Source: Sphingosinicella microcystinivorans
GTDB lineage: Bacteria; Pseudomonadota; Alphaproteobacteria; Sphingomonadales; Sphingomonadaceae
Direction: 5' to 3'
Assembly (NCBI RefSeq): GCF_027941835.1
Contig: NZ_CP116005.1
Location: forward strand, 4,464,035-4,528,034
DNA: 64,000 nucleotides
The notes under the pieces were generated by a model, which was not told the origin of the DNA, searched no databases, and worked only from the letters and a program-made list of their open reading frames with translations. The translations under genes and the position numbers were made by a program. The first letter of the stretch is position 1. Each line of letters starts with the position of its first letter. Of the stretch, positions 17,395 to 26,340 are shown piece after piece.

Positions 17395-17856
17395 TCAGTC
17401 CGCGAAATCCTCGGCGCGGTCCCCCATCAGGAACCTCGGTCCCGCGCCTGCGCGCGCCGCCCGGTCGCCGGGATTGTAGAGTGCGCAGTGTTTGAGCGAG
17501 AGGCAGCCGCAGCCGATGCAGCCGTCGAGAAGGTCGCGCGTGCGTTCGAGGAGCGCGATCCGCGCATCGAGCGCCTTGCGCATCCGGCGGCTGATCCGTG
17601 TCCAGTCCGCCTGCGTCGGCACGCGGCCGCCCGGCAGCGTCGCGAGTTCCGCCTCGATCTCCGTCAGCGTCAGCCCGAGGCGCTGCGCGATCAGCGCGAA
17701 GGAAAGCCGCCTTATGTCGGAGCGGAGAAAGCGGCGCTGGTTGCCGCCGGTACGCAGCGGGCTCACCAGCCCGCGTTCCTCGTAGAAGCGGATCGCCGAA
17801 ACGCTGAGCCCGGTGCGCCGGGCGAGTTCGCCGATGGTGAGTGTCGTCTGTGCCAT
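17395..17856 (-). CDS. soxR: SoxR, redox-sensing MerR-family regulator
   Basis: A 153-residue MerR-family activator. The N-terminal winged helix reads LTIGELARRTGLSVSAIRFY. A dimerisation helix follows, then the [2Fe-2S] ligands Cys113, Cys116, Cys118 and Cys124 in CIGCGCLSLKHC, with SoxR spacing. Oxidation of the cluster by redox-cycling compounds or nitric oxide activates transcription. The start at 17856 fits the family's N-terminus. The gene is divergent from a VOC-family gene with a near-consensus SoxR box in between. No soxS is seen, as usual outside enterobacteria, so SoxR acts directly on its targets. Confidence 0.95.
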   Translation of the reverse strand: MAQTTLTIGELARRTGLSVSAIRFYEERGLVSPLRTGGNQRRFLRSDIRRLSFALIAQRLGLTLTEIEAELATLPGGRVPTQADWTRISRRMRKALDARIALLERTRDLLDGCIGCGCLSLKHCALYNPGDRAARAGAGPRFLMGDRAEDFAD

Positions 17857-17883
17857 CCCGCGAGCCTTCCAAATCACGCTTGA

Positions 17884-17901
17884 CCTCAAGTTAGCTTGAG
17901 G
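17884..17901. promoter_or_regulatory. SoxR box
   Basis: CCTCAAG-TTAG-CTTGAGG is a near-perfect match to the known SoxR operator (CCTCAAGTTAACTTGAGG). On the plus strand it sits between TTGACC (17879-17884) and a weak -10 about 19-20 bp later, the long spacer typical of MerR-activated promoters. It should drive the VOC gene and may also control soxR. Confidence 0.93.
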
Positions 17902-17955
17902 TTGTACGACTCGCAAGGACGGCACCCACCGGGTGCGCTGACCAAGGAGAAAATC

Positions 17956-18336
17956 ATGGCTTTTCCGAGAATTGAGCACGTGAACGTAACCGTCACCGAT
18001 CCCGAGCGCGCTGCGCGGCTGATGGAGGCGCTGTTCGACTGGAAGGTCCGCTGGCAAGGCCCGGCGCGCGACGGCGGCCGCGCGATCCACGTCGGTTCGG
18101 ACGTGCATTACATCGCGCTCTACACCGACGCGAACGCTACCTACACCGAGGAGGATTTCGTGAAGGGCCGCCCGCTCAACCACATCGGCGTCGAGGTCGA
18201 CGATCTCGATGCGACGGAGGCGCGCGTGATCGCGGCGGGCCTCGTGCCGTTCAGCCACGGCGACTACGAGCCGGGCCGCCGTTTCTATTTCTTCGATCCC
18301 GACGGCATCGAGTACGAGGTCGTCAGCTACGGCTGA
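17956..18336 (+). CDS. VOC-family protein (glyoxalase/dioxygenase fold), SoxR target
   Basis: A 126-residue single-domain member of the vicinal oxygen chelate superfamily. A beta-alpha-beta start (IEHVNVTVTDPERA), a second metal-side NHIGVEVDDLDA segment and a final FFDPDGIEYEVVSYG carry the usual His/Glu metal ligands. Members act as glyoxalases, isomerases, or antibiotic-binding and detoxifying proteins. The ATG at 17956 has AAGGAG six bases upstream. It lies behind the SoxR box, so a role in detoxifying redox-active compounds is likely. The 3' end overlaps the convergent outer membrane factor gene by 10 bp. Confidence 0.88.
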   Translation: MAFPRIEHVNVTVTDPERAARLMEALFDWKVRWQGPARDGGRAIHVGSDVHYIALYTDANATYTEEDFVKGRPLNHIGVEVDDLDATEARVIAAGLVPFSHGDYEPGRRFYFFDPDGIEYEVVSYG

Positions 18337-19742
18337 GGCTGCGCGTCCGCCGCGTCCCGCCACCCGCCGCCGAGCGCCTTCACCAGCGCGACATGCGCCT
18401 GGAAGGCCGCGACGTGCGCGCGGTTCGCCGCGCGGTCTGCGGCGCTGTACTGCGACTGCGTGGTGAGCAGCGTGACAAGGTCGTCCTCGCCCGCGCGGTA
18501 ACGCTGCCGCGCGAGGTCGAGCGCTGCCGCGCTCTGCTGCCGGGCAGCATCGAGGTCGCGTGCGGCGGCGCGCGCGGCGGCGTATCGGTTGATCGCCGTT
18601 TCGCTGTCCGTGAGCGCGCCGAGCACCGCCTTCTCGTAGCTGATGGCGGCGGCGTCCGCCCGTGCATCCGCGGCGCGGATCTGCGCGCGGATGCGCCCGC
18701 CCGCGAAGATCGGCCAGTGCAGCGCCGGGCCGAACTGGAAGCGCGTGCTGCCGCCCGCGTCGAGATCACCGGCATTTCGCGCCTGCTGCCCGATGCTGCC
18801 GATCAGCGTGAGGCGCGGGAACAGGTTCGCGGTCTCGACGCCCACGTCCGCCGTCGCCGCCGCCAGCGCCGCCTCCGCCGCTGCGACGTCCGGGCGTCGG
18901 CGCAGCATGTCCGACCGCAATCCGGCAGCCACGAGATCCGGCGGCGTGGGCAGCGGCGCCGGGGTATCGAGTTGTTCGCGCCACCCTTCCGGCGGACGCC
19001 CGGTGAGCAGCGCGAGGCGATAGACCGCGCCGCGCACCGACGCCTCGAGGTCCGGGATCGCGGCTTCGGCGCCGAGCGCCTGCGCGTCGGCGCGCGCATC
19101 GTCGAAGCGCGCGGCATCGCCCGCCTCGTAGCGCTGGCGCACCAGCCGGGCGATGCCGCGCTGCGCCTCGGCGTCGCCCCGCACGCTGGCGAGTTCCGCC
19201 TGCGCGCCGCGCAGGTCGGCGTAGGTGCGCGCCACTTCGGCGACGACCTGCAACCGCGTCTCGCGCCGCCGCGCATCCGCCGCCGCGACGCGCCGCGCGG
19301 CCGCCTCGACGGCGCGTCGCGTGCCGCCCCACAGGTCGATTTCCCACGAGGCGTCGAAGCCCGCGTCGAACAGCGAGAACTCCCGCGCGAATCCCGGAAT
19401 CGACGCCACCGGCAACTGCCCGTTCTCGCTGAGCCGCTGGCGCGTCGCGGAAGCGTTCGCCGCGACGTCGGGAAGCGCGCGCCCGGCGGCGGCGTCCCGC
19501 AGCGCCCGCGCCTCGCGCAGCCGCGCGTCCGCCTCGCGCACGTCGAGGTTCGCCGATACCGCCGCCTCGATGAGCGCGGCGAGCACCGGGTCGCCCATCG
19601 CGCGCCACGGTTCGGGATCGACCGCGCCGCCGGCGGCGGGCTCCACCCACTCGGCGCCGGACGCGACCGTGGGCCGTGCGTAGTCCGGCCCCACGGTGCA
19701 GGCCGCGAGCGGAACGAGAACGAGGATATTGAGCTTGCGCAT
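18327..19742 (-). CDS. Outer membrane efflux factor (NodT/TolC family)
   Basis: A 471-residue outer membrane factor lipoprotein. The signal ends in PLAACTVGPDY, the usual N-terminus of NodT-type channels with a lipidated cysteine. Two repeats of coiled-coil alpha barrel and beta segments follow (the second starts near residue 270 with LRRRPDVAAAEA), and it is rich in Ala/Arg heptads. It is the last gene of the six-gene efflux operon, 4 bp after a permease gene, and supplies the exit duct that E. coli ybhGFSR lacks in its own operon. Confidence 0.92.
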   Translation of the reverse strand: MRKLNILVLVPLAACTVGPDYARPTVASGAEWVEPAAGGAVDPEPWRAMGDPVLAALIEAAVSANLDVREADARLREARALRDAAAGRALPDVAANASATRQRLSENGQLPVASIPGFAREFSLFDAGFDASWEIDLWGGTRRAVEAAARRVAAADARRRETRLQVVAEVARTYADLRGAQAELASVRGDAEAQRGIARLVRQRYEAGDAARFDDARADAQALGAEAAIPDLEASVRGAVYRLALLTGRPPEGWREQLDTPAPLPTPPDLVAAGLRSDMLRRRPDVAAAEAALAAATADVGVETANLFPRLTLIGSIGQQARNAGDLDAGGSTRFQFGPALHWPIFAGGRIRAQIRAADARADAAAISYEKAVLGALTDSETAINRYAAARAAARDLDAARQQSAAALDLARQRYRAGEDDLVTLLTTQSQYSAADRAANRAHVAAFQAHVALVKALGGGWRDAADAQPQP

Positions 19743-19746
19743 CCGT

Positions 19747-20853
19747 CTACTCCATGCGCGATCGGAAAAGCAGGGCGGCGGCGGTGATCGTTCCCGCCGC
19801 GATCAGCACGAGCGGCCACGTGTTGGCGAACACCTCCGCGGCGGGCATCCCCTTCAGGAACACGCCTTCGGAGATGGTGAGGAACCACGTCGGCGGGTTG
19901 GCATGCGCGACGATGCGCAGCCAGCCGGGCATGTTGTCGACGGGGCTCGCATAGCCCGACAAAATCGTGAGCGGCACGGTCGCGAGGAACATGCCGAGGA
20001 ACGCCTGCTGCTGCGTGGCCGAGAGCGTCGAGATCAGCATCCCGATCCCGGTGAGCGCGAGCAGGTAGAACACGAGCGCGATGTAGAACGACACCAGCGA
20101 GCCCGTGAGCGGCACGCCGAACACGGTCGGCACCAGCACGACGAACAGCGTGACGTTGAGCAGCCCGATCAGCACCGGCGGCACCATCTTGCCGACGAGG
20201 ATTTCGTGGATCCTGAGCGGCGAGACCATCAACTGGTCGAACGTGCCGAGTTCATGCTCACGCGCGACCGATTGCGAGACCGCCGCGAGCGAGGAGACCG
20301 CGGCGATGATGGCGATGAGCGCGGGCATCACGAACCAGAGATAGTCGAGGTTCGGGTTGAACCAGTGCGTGACGGCGGAGCCGCCCGCGATCCCGGCGCG
20401 GCTGCCCGCGACCTCCGCGCCGACCTCCCCCGCGATGCGCTCGACATAGCCCGAGACGATCTGCGCGGCGTTCGACCGCCGCCCGTCGTAGACCGCGCCG
20501 ATGACCGCGCCCCGCCCCGTCGCGACATCCGCCGAGAAGCGCGAATCGAAACGCAGCGCCGCGATCACCTGCCGCCGGTCGATCGCGCGGCGGAGATCGG
20601 CGTCGGAGGCGAGCGGCACGACCTCGGCGACGTTCGGGCTTCCGGCGACCCGCGCCACGACCTCGTGGCTCCAGACGCCGCCGTCGTAGTCGAGCACGCC
20701 GACGCGGATGTTGGTGACTTCGAGCGTCGAGGCGAAGCCGAACAGGAACAATTGCAGCAGCGGCGGCACGATCAGCGTGATGCGCGCGCGCGGGTCGCGG
20801 AGGATCGCCCACAGCTCCTTGACGATGATCGCCTTCAGCCGCGCGCCGATCAT
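19747..20853 (-). CDS. ABC-2 type permease (YbhR-like)
   Basis: A 368-residue ABC-2 membrane protein. One N-terminal transmembrane segment (about 24-42) precedes a large periplasmic domain (45-170). Five more transmembrane segments follow in the C-terminal half, with the REHELGTFDQLMVSPL coupling region typical of YhhJ/YbhS/YbhR permeases. The start overlaps the stop of the preceding permease by 4 bp. It forms a heterodimeric pore with that protein, powered by the dual ATPase. Confidence 0.9.
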   Translation of the reverse strand: MIGARLKAIIVKELWAILRDPRARITLIVPPLLQLFLFGFASTLEVTNIRVGVLDYDGGVWSHEVVARVAGSPNVAEVVPLASDADLRRAIDRRQVIAALRFDSRFSADVATGRGAVIGAVYDGRRSNAAQIVSGYVERIAGEVGAEVAGSRAGIAGGSAVTHWFNPNLDYLWFVMPALIAIIAAVSSLAAVSQSVAREHELGTFDQLMVSPLRIHEILVGKMVPPVLIGLLNVTLFVVLVPTVFGVPLTGSLVSFYIALVFYLLALTGIGMLISTLSATQQQAFLGMFLATVPLTILSGYASPVDNMPGWLRIVAHANPPTWFLTISEGVFLKGMPAAEVFANTWPLVLIAAGTITAAALLFRSRME

Positions 20854-21968
20854 GCGATCCGCCGTTTCGTCACGCGCACGCACAGCGCGAACAGCACGAT
20901 CCCGAACACGAGCAGTATGCCCATGTTGGGCAGGAACAACCCCCAGTCGTCGCCCGCGACGAACACCGTCTGGAGCTGCGGGATCAGGTAGCGCGCGGGC
21001 ACGATGTAGGTGAGCGCCTGAACGGGAACCGGCATCGAGGAAATCTCGAACAGGAATCCCGAAAGCAGCATCGTCGGCAGGAACGCCGTCAGCAGCGCCA
21101 CCTGGCTCGCGACGAACTGGTTCTTGAACGCCGCCGAGATCAGCAGCCCCTGCCCCAGCGCCGGGATCAGGTACACGGAGGAAATCGCCAGCAGCGCGAG
21201 CGCGCTCCCCCGGAACGGCACGCCGAACAGCAGGATGGCAAGCACCGTGCACAGCGCCATCGAGCCGAGCCCCAGCGCGAAATAGGGAATCACCTTGGTC
21301 AGGATGAATTCGCCCATGCCGATCGGCGTCGCCATCAGCGCCTCCATGGTGCCGCGTTCCCATTCGCGCGCGATGACGAGCGCGGTGAGCAGCGAGCCGA
21401 TCATCGTCATCACCACGGCGATCGAGCCCGGCACGAGGAAGAAGCGGCTGGCGAGTTCGGGATTGAACCAGAAGCGCGCCGACACCGAGATCGGCGGCGT
21501 CGCCGACAGCCCCGCGTCCCCGGCGCGCGCCGCCGCCCATGTCGCGCGCACGCCCTCCGCATAGGCGGCGATGAACGTCGCGGTGTTCGGCAGCGAGCCG
21601 TCCGTCACGATCTGGATGGTGCCGCCGCCGCGCGCCGCCGCCCTGCCGAAATCCTGCGGGATCACGACGATGCCGCGGATGCGCCCCGCCACCAGGTCGC
21701 GGCGAAGCTCCGTCATGCCGCCCACGGCGACGACATCGAAGAAGCGGGATTGCTGGAAGGTGCCCGCGAGGCTCGACGCCGCCGCGCCGCCGTCCTGCTG
21801 CGAGATGCCGATCCGCGTGCGCGAGGCGTCGAGATTGACGCCGTAGCCGAACAGGAACAGCAGCAGCAGCGGCAGCACGAACGCGATCAGGAACGTCGAG
21901 GGATCGCGCACGATCTGGTAGGTTTCCTTGATCAGCATCGCGCGGAAGCGGCGCAGCCCGATCTCCAT
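20850..21968 (-). CDS. ABC-2 type permease (YbhS-like)
   Basis: A 372-residue paralogue of the next permease with the same layout: one transmembrane segment near residues 23-42, a periplasmic domain, then five transmembrane helices after REWERGTMEALMATPI. The ATG at 21968 overlaps the ATPase stop (TGATG), a coupled start. A longer in-frame reading upstream is only overlap with the ATPase gene. Confidence 0.9.
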   Translation of the reverse strand: MEIGLRRFRAMLIKETYQIVRDPSTFLIAFVLPLLLLFLFGYGVNLDASRTRIGISQQDGGAAASSLAGTFQQSRFFDVVAVGGMTELRRDLVAGRIRGIVVIPQDFGRAAARGGGTIQIVTDGSLPNTATFIAAYAEGVRATWAAARAGDAGLSATPPISVSARFWFNPELASRFFLVPGSIAVVMTMIGSLLTALVIAREWERGTMEALMATPIGMGEFILTKVIPYFALGLGSMALCTVLAILLFGVPFRGSALALLAISSVYLIPALGQGLLISAAFKNQFVASQVALLTAFLPTMLLSGFLFEISSMPVPVQALTYIVPARYLIPQLQTVFVAGDDWGLFLPNMGILLVFGIVLFALCVRVTKRRIA

Positions 21969-23680
21969 CACGCCGCCTCCCGCTGCGCGTCCGAGGCCTC
22001 GATCAGCGCGACGAAGGCGTCCTCCATCGTCGCGTCGGCCGTCCCCGCCATCGTCTTCAGCTCGTCCGGCGTCCCGGTCGCGATCTGCCGCGCGCGGTAG
22101 ATGAGCGCGATGCGGTCGCAATATTCCGCCTCTTCCATGAAGTGCGTGGTGACGAGCACCGTGACGCCCTTCTCGACGAGCCCGTTGATGTGCGTCCAGA
22201 ATTCCCGCCGCACGATCGGGTCGACGCCCGACGTCGGCTCGTCGAGGAACAGCACCGGCGGTTCGTGCAGCACGGCGCAGGCGAGCGCCAGCCGCTGCTT
22301 GTAGCCGAGCGGCAACGCGTCGCTGTTGTCCTTGAGGTAGCGTTCGAGGTGGAAGATCTCGACGGCGCGCTCGATGGCGGTTCGCGCGCCGCTCCCCGAA
22401 AGGCCGTAGGCGCCCGCGAAGAAATCGAGGTTCTGCCGGACGCTGAGATCGCCGTAGAGCGAGAACTTCTGCGCCATGTAGCCGAGCGACTGGCGCGCGT
22501 CGGCGCGTGCTTTGCGCAGGTCGTTCCCGGCGACGGAGCCCGTGCCGCCGCTCGGCGTCAGGAGACCGCAAAGCATCTTGAACGTCGTCGACTTGCCCGC
22601 GCCGTTCGGCCCCAGCAGCCCGAACACCTGGCCGCGCGGCACGCGGAAGCCGATGTCCTCCGCCGCCGTGAAATCGCCGAAGCGCTTGGTGAGCCCGTTC
22701 GCCTCGATGGCGGCGTCATCGCTTTGGGCGATCTCGCGGTAGTTCACGGCGAGCGCCAAGGTGCCCTTCGGCCCGCCGCCGAGCAGGTCGATGAACGCGT
22801 CCTCGAACCGCGGTTCCGCCGCAACCACGGTCTCTCCCGCCGCGCCGCCGATCGCCTCGGCGGGCGGAACCGCGCTCCCGTCGCGCAGCATCAGGCGGAT
22901 CGCGCCGCCCTGCACCGTGCCGTCGATGACGTCCGGGTGGTCGAGCGCCTCCCGCAGCGCGCGGCGGCGGCGCGCTTCCGGGACGGCGACCCGCACGATG
23001 CGGCCGCGCACCCGGTCGGTGAGCGCGGCGGGCGCCCCGGCATGAAGCAGCTTGCCCTCGCTCAGCAGGAACACCGTGTCGCAGCGCTCCGCCTCGTCGA
23101 GATAGGCGGTGGACCACAACACGCCGATGCCCTCGCCCGCGAGGCTCCGCACCATCGCCCAGAGTTCGCGGCGCGACACCGGATCGACGCCGACGCCCGG
23201 CTCGTCGAGCAGCAGCAGCCTCGGCGCGCGGACCAGCGCGCAGGCGAGGCCGAGCTTCTGCTTCATGCCGCCGGAGAGCTTGCCCGCGAGCCGCTGCTGG
23301 AAGCGCTCGAGGTCGGTGAAGTCGAGGAGCTGGCCGAAGCGTTCGGCGCGCTCCGCCGTCGGCAGGCCGCGAAGGTCGGCGTAGAGATCGAGGTTCTCGC
23401 GGACGCTGAGGTCCTCGTAGAGCCCGAAGCGCTGCGGCATGTAGCCGATCGCGCTGCGGTCCGTGCGCGTCGCGGGCAGCCCGCCGACCAGCACCTCGCC
23501 CGCATCGGGTTCGACGAGGCCCGCAAGAACGCGGATCAGCGTCGTCTTGCCCGCGCCGTCCGGCCCGACGAGGCCGGTCATGCACCCCGCCGCCACGGCG
23601 ATGTCGACGCCGTCCAGCGCCGGGGCGGCGTCCGCGCCGAAGCGCTTGACGACCCCGCGCGCGGTGGCGACCGCCGTCAT
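21968..23680 (-). CDS. Dual ABC transporter ATPase (YbhF-like)
   Basis: A 570-residue protein with two fused ABC ATPase domains. The first has Walker A GPDGAGKTT, signature LSGGM and Walker B LLLLDEP. The second, from about residue 325, has GPNGAGKST, a degenerate signature LPLGYKQ and VLFLDEPTSGVDP. The LPLG variant in the second half is normal for this family. It energises the two ABC-2 permeases. It is 3 bp downstream of the HlyD gene in an operon laid out like E. coli cecR-ybhGFSR. Confidence 0.93.
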   Translation of the reverse strand: MTAVATARGVVKRFGADAAPALDGVDIAVAAGCMTGLVGPDGAGKTTLIRVLAGLVEPDAGEVLVGGLPATRTDRSAIGYMPQRFGLYEDLSVRENLDLYADLRGLPTAERAERFGQLLDFTDLERFQQRLAGKLSGGMKQKLGLACALVRAPRLLLLDEPGVGVDPVSRRELWAMVRSLAGEGIGVLWSTAYLDEAERCDTVFLLSEGKLLHAGAPAALTDRVRGRIVRVAVPEARRRRALREALDHPDVIDGTVQGGAIRLMLRDGSAVPPAEAIGGAAGETVVAAEPRFEDAFIDLLGGGPKGTLALAVNYREIAQSDDAAIEANGLTKRFGDFTAAEDIGFRVPRGQVFGLLGPNGAGKSTTFKMLCGLLTPSGGTGSVAGNDLRKARADARQSLGYMAQKFSLYGDLSVRQNLDFFAGAYGLSGSGARTAIERAVEIFHLERYLKDNSDALPLGYKQRLALACAVLHEPPVLFLDEPTSGVDPIVRREFWTHINGLVEKGVTVLVTTHFMEEAEYCDRIALIYRARQIATGTPDELKTMAGTADATMEDAFVALIEASDAQREAA

Positions 23681-23683
23681 CGT

Positions 23684-24685
23684 TCAGTCCGCGGCCGCGC
23701 GCGCGCCGGGCACCGACACGGTGACGGGCTGGCCCTGCCGCAGCGCGTCGTCGGCATCCTCCACGTTGATCCGCACGCGGTAGACGAGGTCGGCGCGAAG
23801 GTCCTCGGTCTGCACCGTCTTCGGCGTGAACTCGGCGCTCGGCGCGATGTGGGCGATCTTGCCGCGATAGGTCTTCGTGTTGCCGTCGGCCTTCACCTCC
23901 ACCGTCATGCCGGGCGAGATGCGCGAGAGAGCGCCTTGCGCGACATAGGCGCGGATGCGGAGCGGGCGGTCGATGGTCAGCGTCAGCACGGTCTCGCCCG
24001 GCTGCACGATCGCGCCCGGTTCCCGCGCCCGCGTCAGGATGGTGCCGGGGTTGGGCGCGAGCAGCGTGGCGTCAGCAAGGCTGGTGCGGGCCTGATCGCG
24101 CCGGGCGCGCGCGGCATCGCGCTGCGCGGCGGCGGCGGCGATGTCCTCGCGCCGCGCGCCCGCCTTCTGAAGCGACAGCGCCTGCTGCGCCGCGCGCATC
24201 TGCGCCTCGGCGGCGCGGTACTGCGCCTCGGTCGCTTCGAACAGCGCCTGGCTGACCGCACCGGTTTTCACGAGCGCGGAGCGCCGCTCATAGTCCTCGC
24301 GGGCACGGGCGAGCCCGGCCGCGGCTTCCGCGGCGCGCGCCTCGGCCTGCGCGATTTCCTGCGGCCGGTTGCCGGTGCGGCGCTTGTCGAGTTCGGCCTC
24401 GGCGATGCCGACCTCGGCCTCGGCCGCCTTCAGCGCATCGGTGAGCGGGCGCGTATCGAGCGCGGCGAGCGCCGCCCCCGCCTCCACCTTGGCGCCCTCC
24501 TCGTAGCCGATCGTTTCGATCCGCCCCGGCACGCGGAAGGCGAGGTCGACCTGCCGTATGTCGACGTTGCCGTAGAGCGTGAGCGGACCGTCCCGGCCGC
24601 GCACGAGCCCGAACCCTCCCGTGGCGACGGCCGCGATCCCAAGGATCGCGGCGGCGGCGATGATGACGAGACGGCGACGGTTCAC
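23684..24685 (-). CDS. HlyD-family periplasmic adaptor (YbhG-like)
   Basis: A 333-residue membrane fusion protein with one N-terminal membrane anchor (residues 6-24). The first lipoyl half-motif (VDLAFRVPGRIETIGYEEG) precedes a long alpha-helical hairpin (residues 80-200), then the second lipoyl half and beta-barrel domain (PGTILTRAREPGAIVQPGE). It links the ABC-2 permeases to the outer membrane factor. The start overlaps the stop of the tetR gene by 4 bp (ATGA). Confidence 0.92.
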   Translation of the reverse strand: MNRRRLVIIAAAAILGIAAVATGGFGLVRGRDGPLTLYGNVDIRQVDLAFRVPGRIETIGYEEGAKVEAGAALAALDTRPLTDALKAAEAEVGIAEAELDKRRTGNRPQEIAQAEARAAEAAAGLARAREDYERRSALVKTGAVSQALFEATEAQYRAAEAQMRAAQQALSLQKAGARREDIAAAAAQRDAARARRDQARTSLADATLLAPNPGTILTRAREPGAIVQPGETVLTLTIDRPLRIRAYVAQGALSRISPGMTVEVKADGNTKTYRGKIAHIAPSAEFTPKTVQTEDLRADLVYRVRINVEDADDALRQGQPVTVSVPGARAAAD

Positions 24686-25347
24686 GCGGCTTCTCCCTGA
24701 ACGATGCGATCGAGGATGGCGTCAAGCTGATCGAGCGCGATGCGGCCGATGACCTGCTGTTCGGCGGGGCCGATGTCGCTCCAGCCCGTGGCGCGCAGCA
24801 CGGCCGCCCGCGCGATCCGGAAAACCAGAATCTGCCCGAACAGCGTCACCGCGCGGACGCGCGCGTCCAGCGGATCGAGCGCGCCGCCCGAAGCCCGTGC
24901 GAGCAGCGCCGTCACGCGGTCGAGAACCCGCTCCATGAAGCCTTCGTAGAGCACGTTGAACGCCTCGGTCGGGTCGGACTGCTCGCGGATGATGAAACGC
25001 GCGAACACCTCGGTTTCCGGGCGCGTCATGATGCCGACCGCGGCATTCAGGAAGGTGCGGAGCGCCGCCCTCGCCGCAGCCGCATCGCCGTCGTCGCCGC
25101 ATACCGCGCCGGCTTCGTCGAGCGCCGCGCCCAGCCACATGCCGAGCTGCGCGGCGATGTGGCGCGCCGCGGCGAGGTAGAGCCCGTCCTTGCCGCCGAA
25201 GTGATAGGTGATCGCCGACATCGGCCTGCCCGCGCGGCGCGCGAGTTCACGCGTGCTGATCCCGTCCGGGCCCGCGAGGCCGAAGCAGTCGATGGCGATC
25301 CCGATGAGATGCGCGCGGGTCGCGGATTTCCCGGCCTCGTCGTCCAT
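24682..25347 (-). CDS. TetR-family regulator of the efflux operon (CecR-like)
   Basis: A 221-residue TetR protein. The helix-turn-helix is at residues 28-55 (ISTRELARRAGRPMSAITYHF), and the C-terminal domain has the VFARFIIREQSDPTEAF pattern of CecR/YbiH regulators. It is the first gene of the efflux operon, which it probably represses itself. A perfect 14-bp palindrome lies 13 bp upstream of its start. In E. coli, CecR controls the same gene order and affects sensitivity to cefoperazone and chloramphenicol. The ligand here is unknown. Confidence 0.88.
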   Translation of the reverse strand: MDDEAGKSATRAHLIGIAIDCFGLAGPDGISTRELARRAGRPMSAITYHFGGKDGLYLAAARHIAAQLGMWLGAALDEAGAVCGDDGDAAAARAALRTFLNAAVGIMTRPETEVFARFIIREQSDPTEAFNVLYEGFMERVLDRVTALLARASGGALDPLDARVRAVTLFGQILVFRIARAAVLRATGWSDIGPAEQQVIGRIALDQLDAILDRIVQGEAA

Positions 25348-25360
25348 AGCCTGCGATTAG

Positions 25361-25374
25361 TTCGTTCGAACGAA
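25361..25374. promoter_or_regulatory. Perfect 14-bp palindrome, probable operator of the CecR-like repressor
   Basis: TTCGTTCGAACGAA is a perfect inverted repeat just upstream of the tetR-led efflux operon, in the 99-bp gap to the divergent LigD-polymerase gene. The position fits autorepression; binding itself is inference. Confidence 0.72.
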
Positions 25375-25446
25375 TGAATCAACCGATTCGCCGCCCGAAT
25401 TGCCTTTCGCGCGTTCCCGTCCGATGATCGGCCGCGCGAGGACGAG

Positions 25447-26340
25447 ATGCCCGAAGACGCCGCACCCCTGAAGATCACGATCACGCATCCCGATCGCGTC
25501 CTCTTCCCGGAAGCGAAGATCACCAAGGGCGCGCTTGCCGACTATTACCGGCAGGTGAGCGCCGTCATGCTGCCGTGGCTGGCGCGGCGGCCGATGAGCC
25601 TCGTGCGCTGTCCGCAGGGCCGCGCCCGGCAATGTTTCTACCAGAAGCACGACAACGGCAGCTTCGGCCCCGCCGTGCGCCACATTCCTATCGTCGAAAA
25701 AAGCGGCGCCCCCGATAACTATATCTACATCGAGGACGCCGAAGGCATCCTCGCCTGCGTCCAGATGGGCACCATCGAGTTCCACGGCTGGGGCGCGCGC
25801 GTCGAGGACGTCGAGCGGCCCGACCGGATGGTGTTCGATCTCGATCCCGACGAGGCGATCGGCTTCGCGGAGGTGAAGGCGGCGGCGCAGGATATTCGGA
25901 AGTCTCTTGCCGACGCCGGCCTCGCCAGCTTCCCGCTGCTCACCGGCGGCAAGGGCATCCACGTCGTCGCGCCGCTCGCGCCCGCTGCGGACTGGGACGC
26001 CGTGAAGGACTTCGCCGAACGCTTCGCGCACGCCATCGCCGACCTTGAGCCGGAGCGCTTCACCGCGACGATGTCGAAGGCGAAGCGCAAGGGCCGCATC
26101 TTCATCGACTGGCTGCGCAACCAGCGCGGCTCCACCGCGATCATGCCCTACAGCGCCCGCGCGCGGCCGGGCGCACCGGTCGCGGCGCCCGTGTCATGGG
26201 CGGAACTGGACGGCATCGCCAGGGCGGGCGCCTTCACTGTGAAGGACGCGAAGACGCTGCTGAAACGTGCGGGCAGCCCCGATCTCGCCGGATGGGGCAT
26301 CGCCCCTCAGCGTCTGAGCCTCAGCGCCAGCGGGCGGTGA
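25447..26340 (+). CDS. Stand-alone LigD-type DNA polymerase/primase domain protein
   Basis: A 297-residue archaeo-eukaryotic primase-like polymerase, the kind fused to ATP-dependent ligase in LigD. Catalytic Asp131 and Asp133 lie in VFDLDPDE, GGKGIHV binds the nucleotide, and a third carboxylate is in FIDWLRN. Here the domain stands alone: no ligase or 3'-phosphoesterase domain and no ku gene in the window. It could act in end joining with partners encoded elsewhere. It is divergent from the efflux operon, and its 3' end overlaps the convergent nucleotidyltransferase gene by 20 bp. Confidence 0.88.
   Translation: MPEDAAPLKITITHPDRVLFPEAKITKGALADYYRQVSAVMLPWLARRPMSLVRCPQGRARQCFYQKHDNGSFGPAVRHIPIVEKSGAPDNYIYIEDAEGILACVQMGTIEFHGWGARVEDVERPDRMVFDLDPDEAIGFAEVKAAAQDIRKSLADAGLASFPLLTGGKGIHVVAPLAPAADWDAVKDFAERFAHAIADLEPERFTATMSKAKRKGRIFIDWLRNQRGSTAIMPYSARARPGAPVAAPVSWAELDGIARAGAFTVKDAKTLLKRAGSPDLAGWGIAPQRLSLSASGR

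Noticed and set aside
22142..24700. An 852-codon plus-strand open frame
   Set aside because: Antisense to the dual ABC ATPase and HlyD genes, with no domain.
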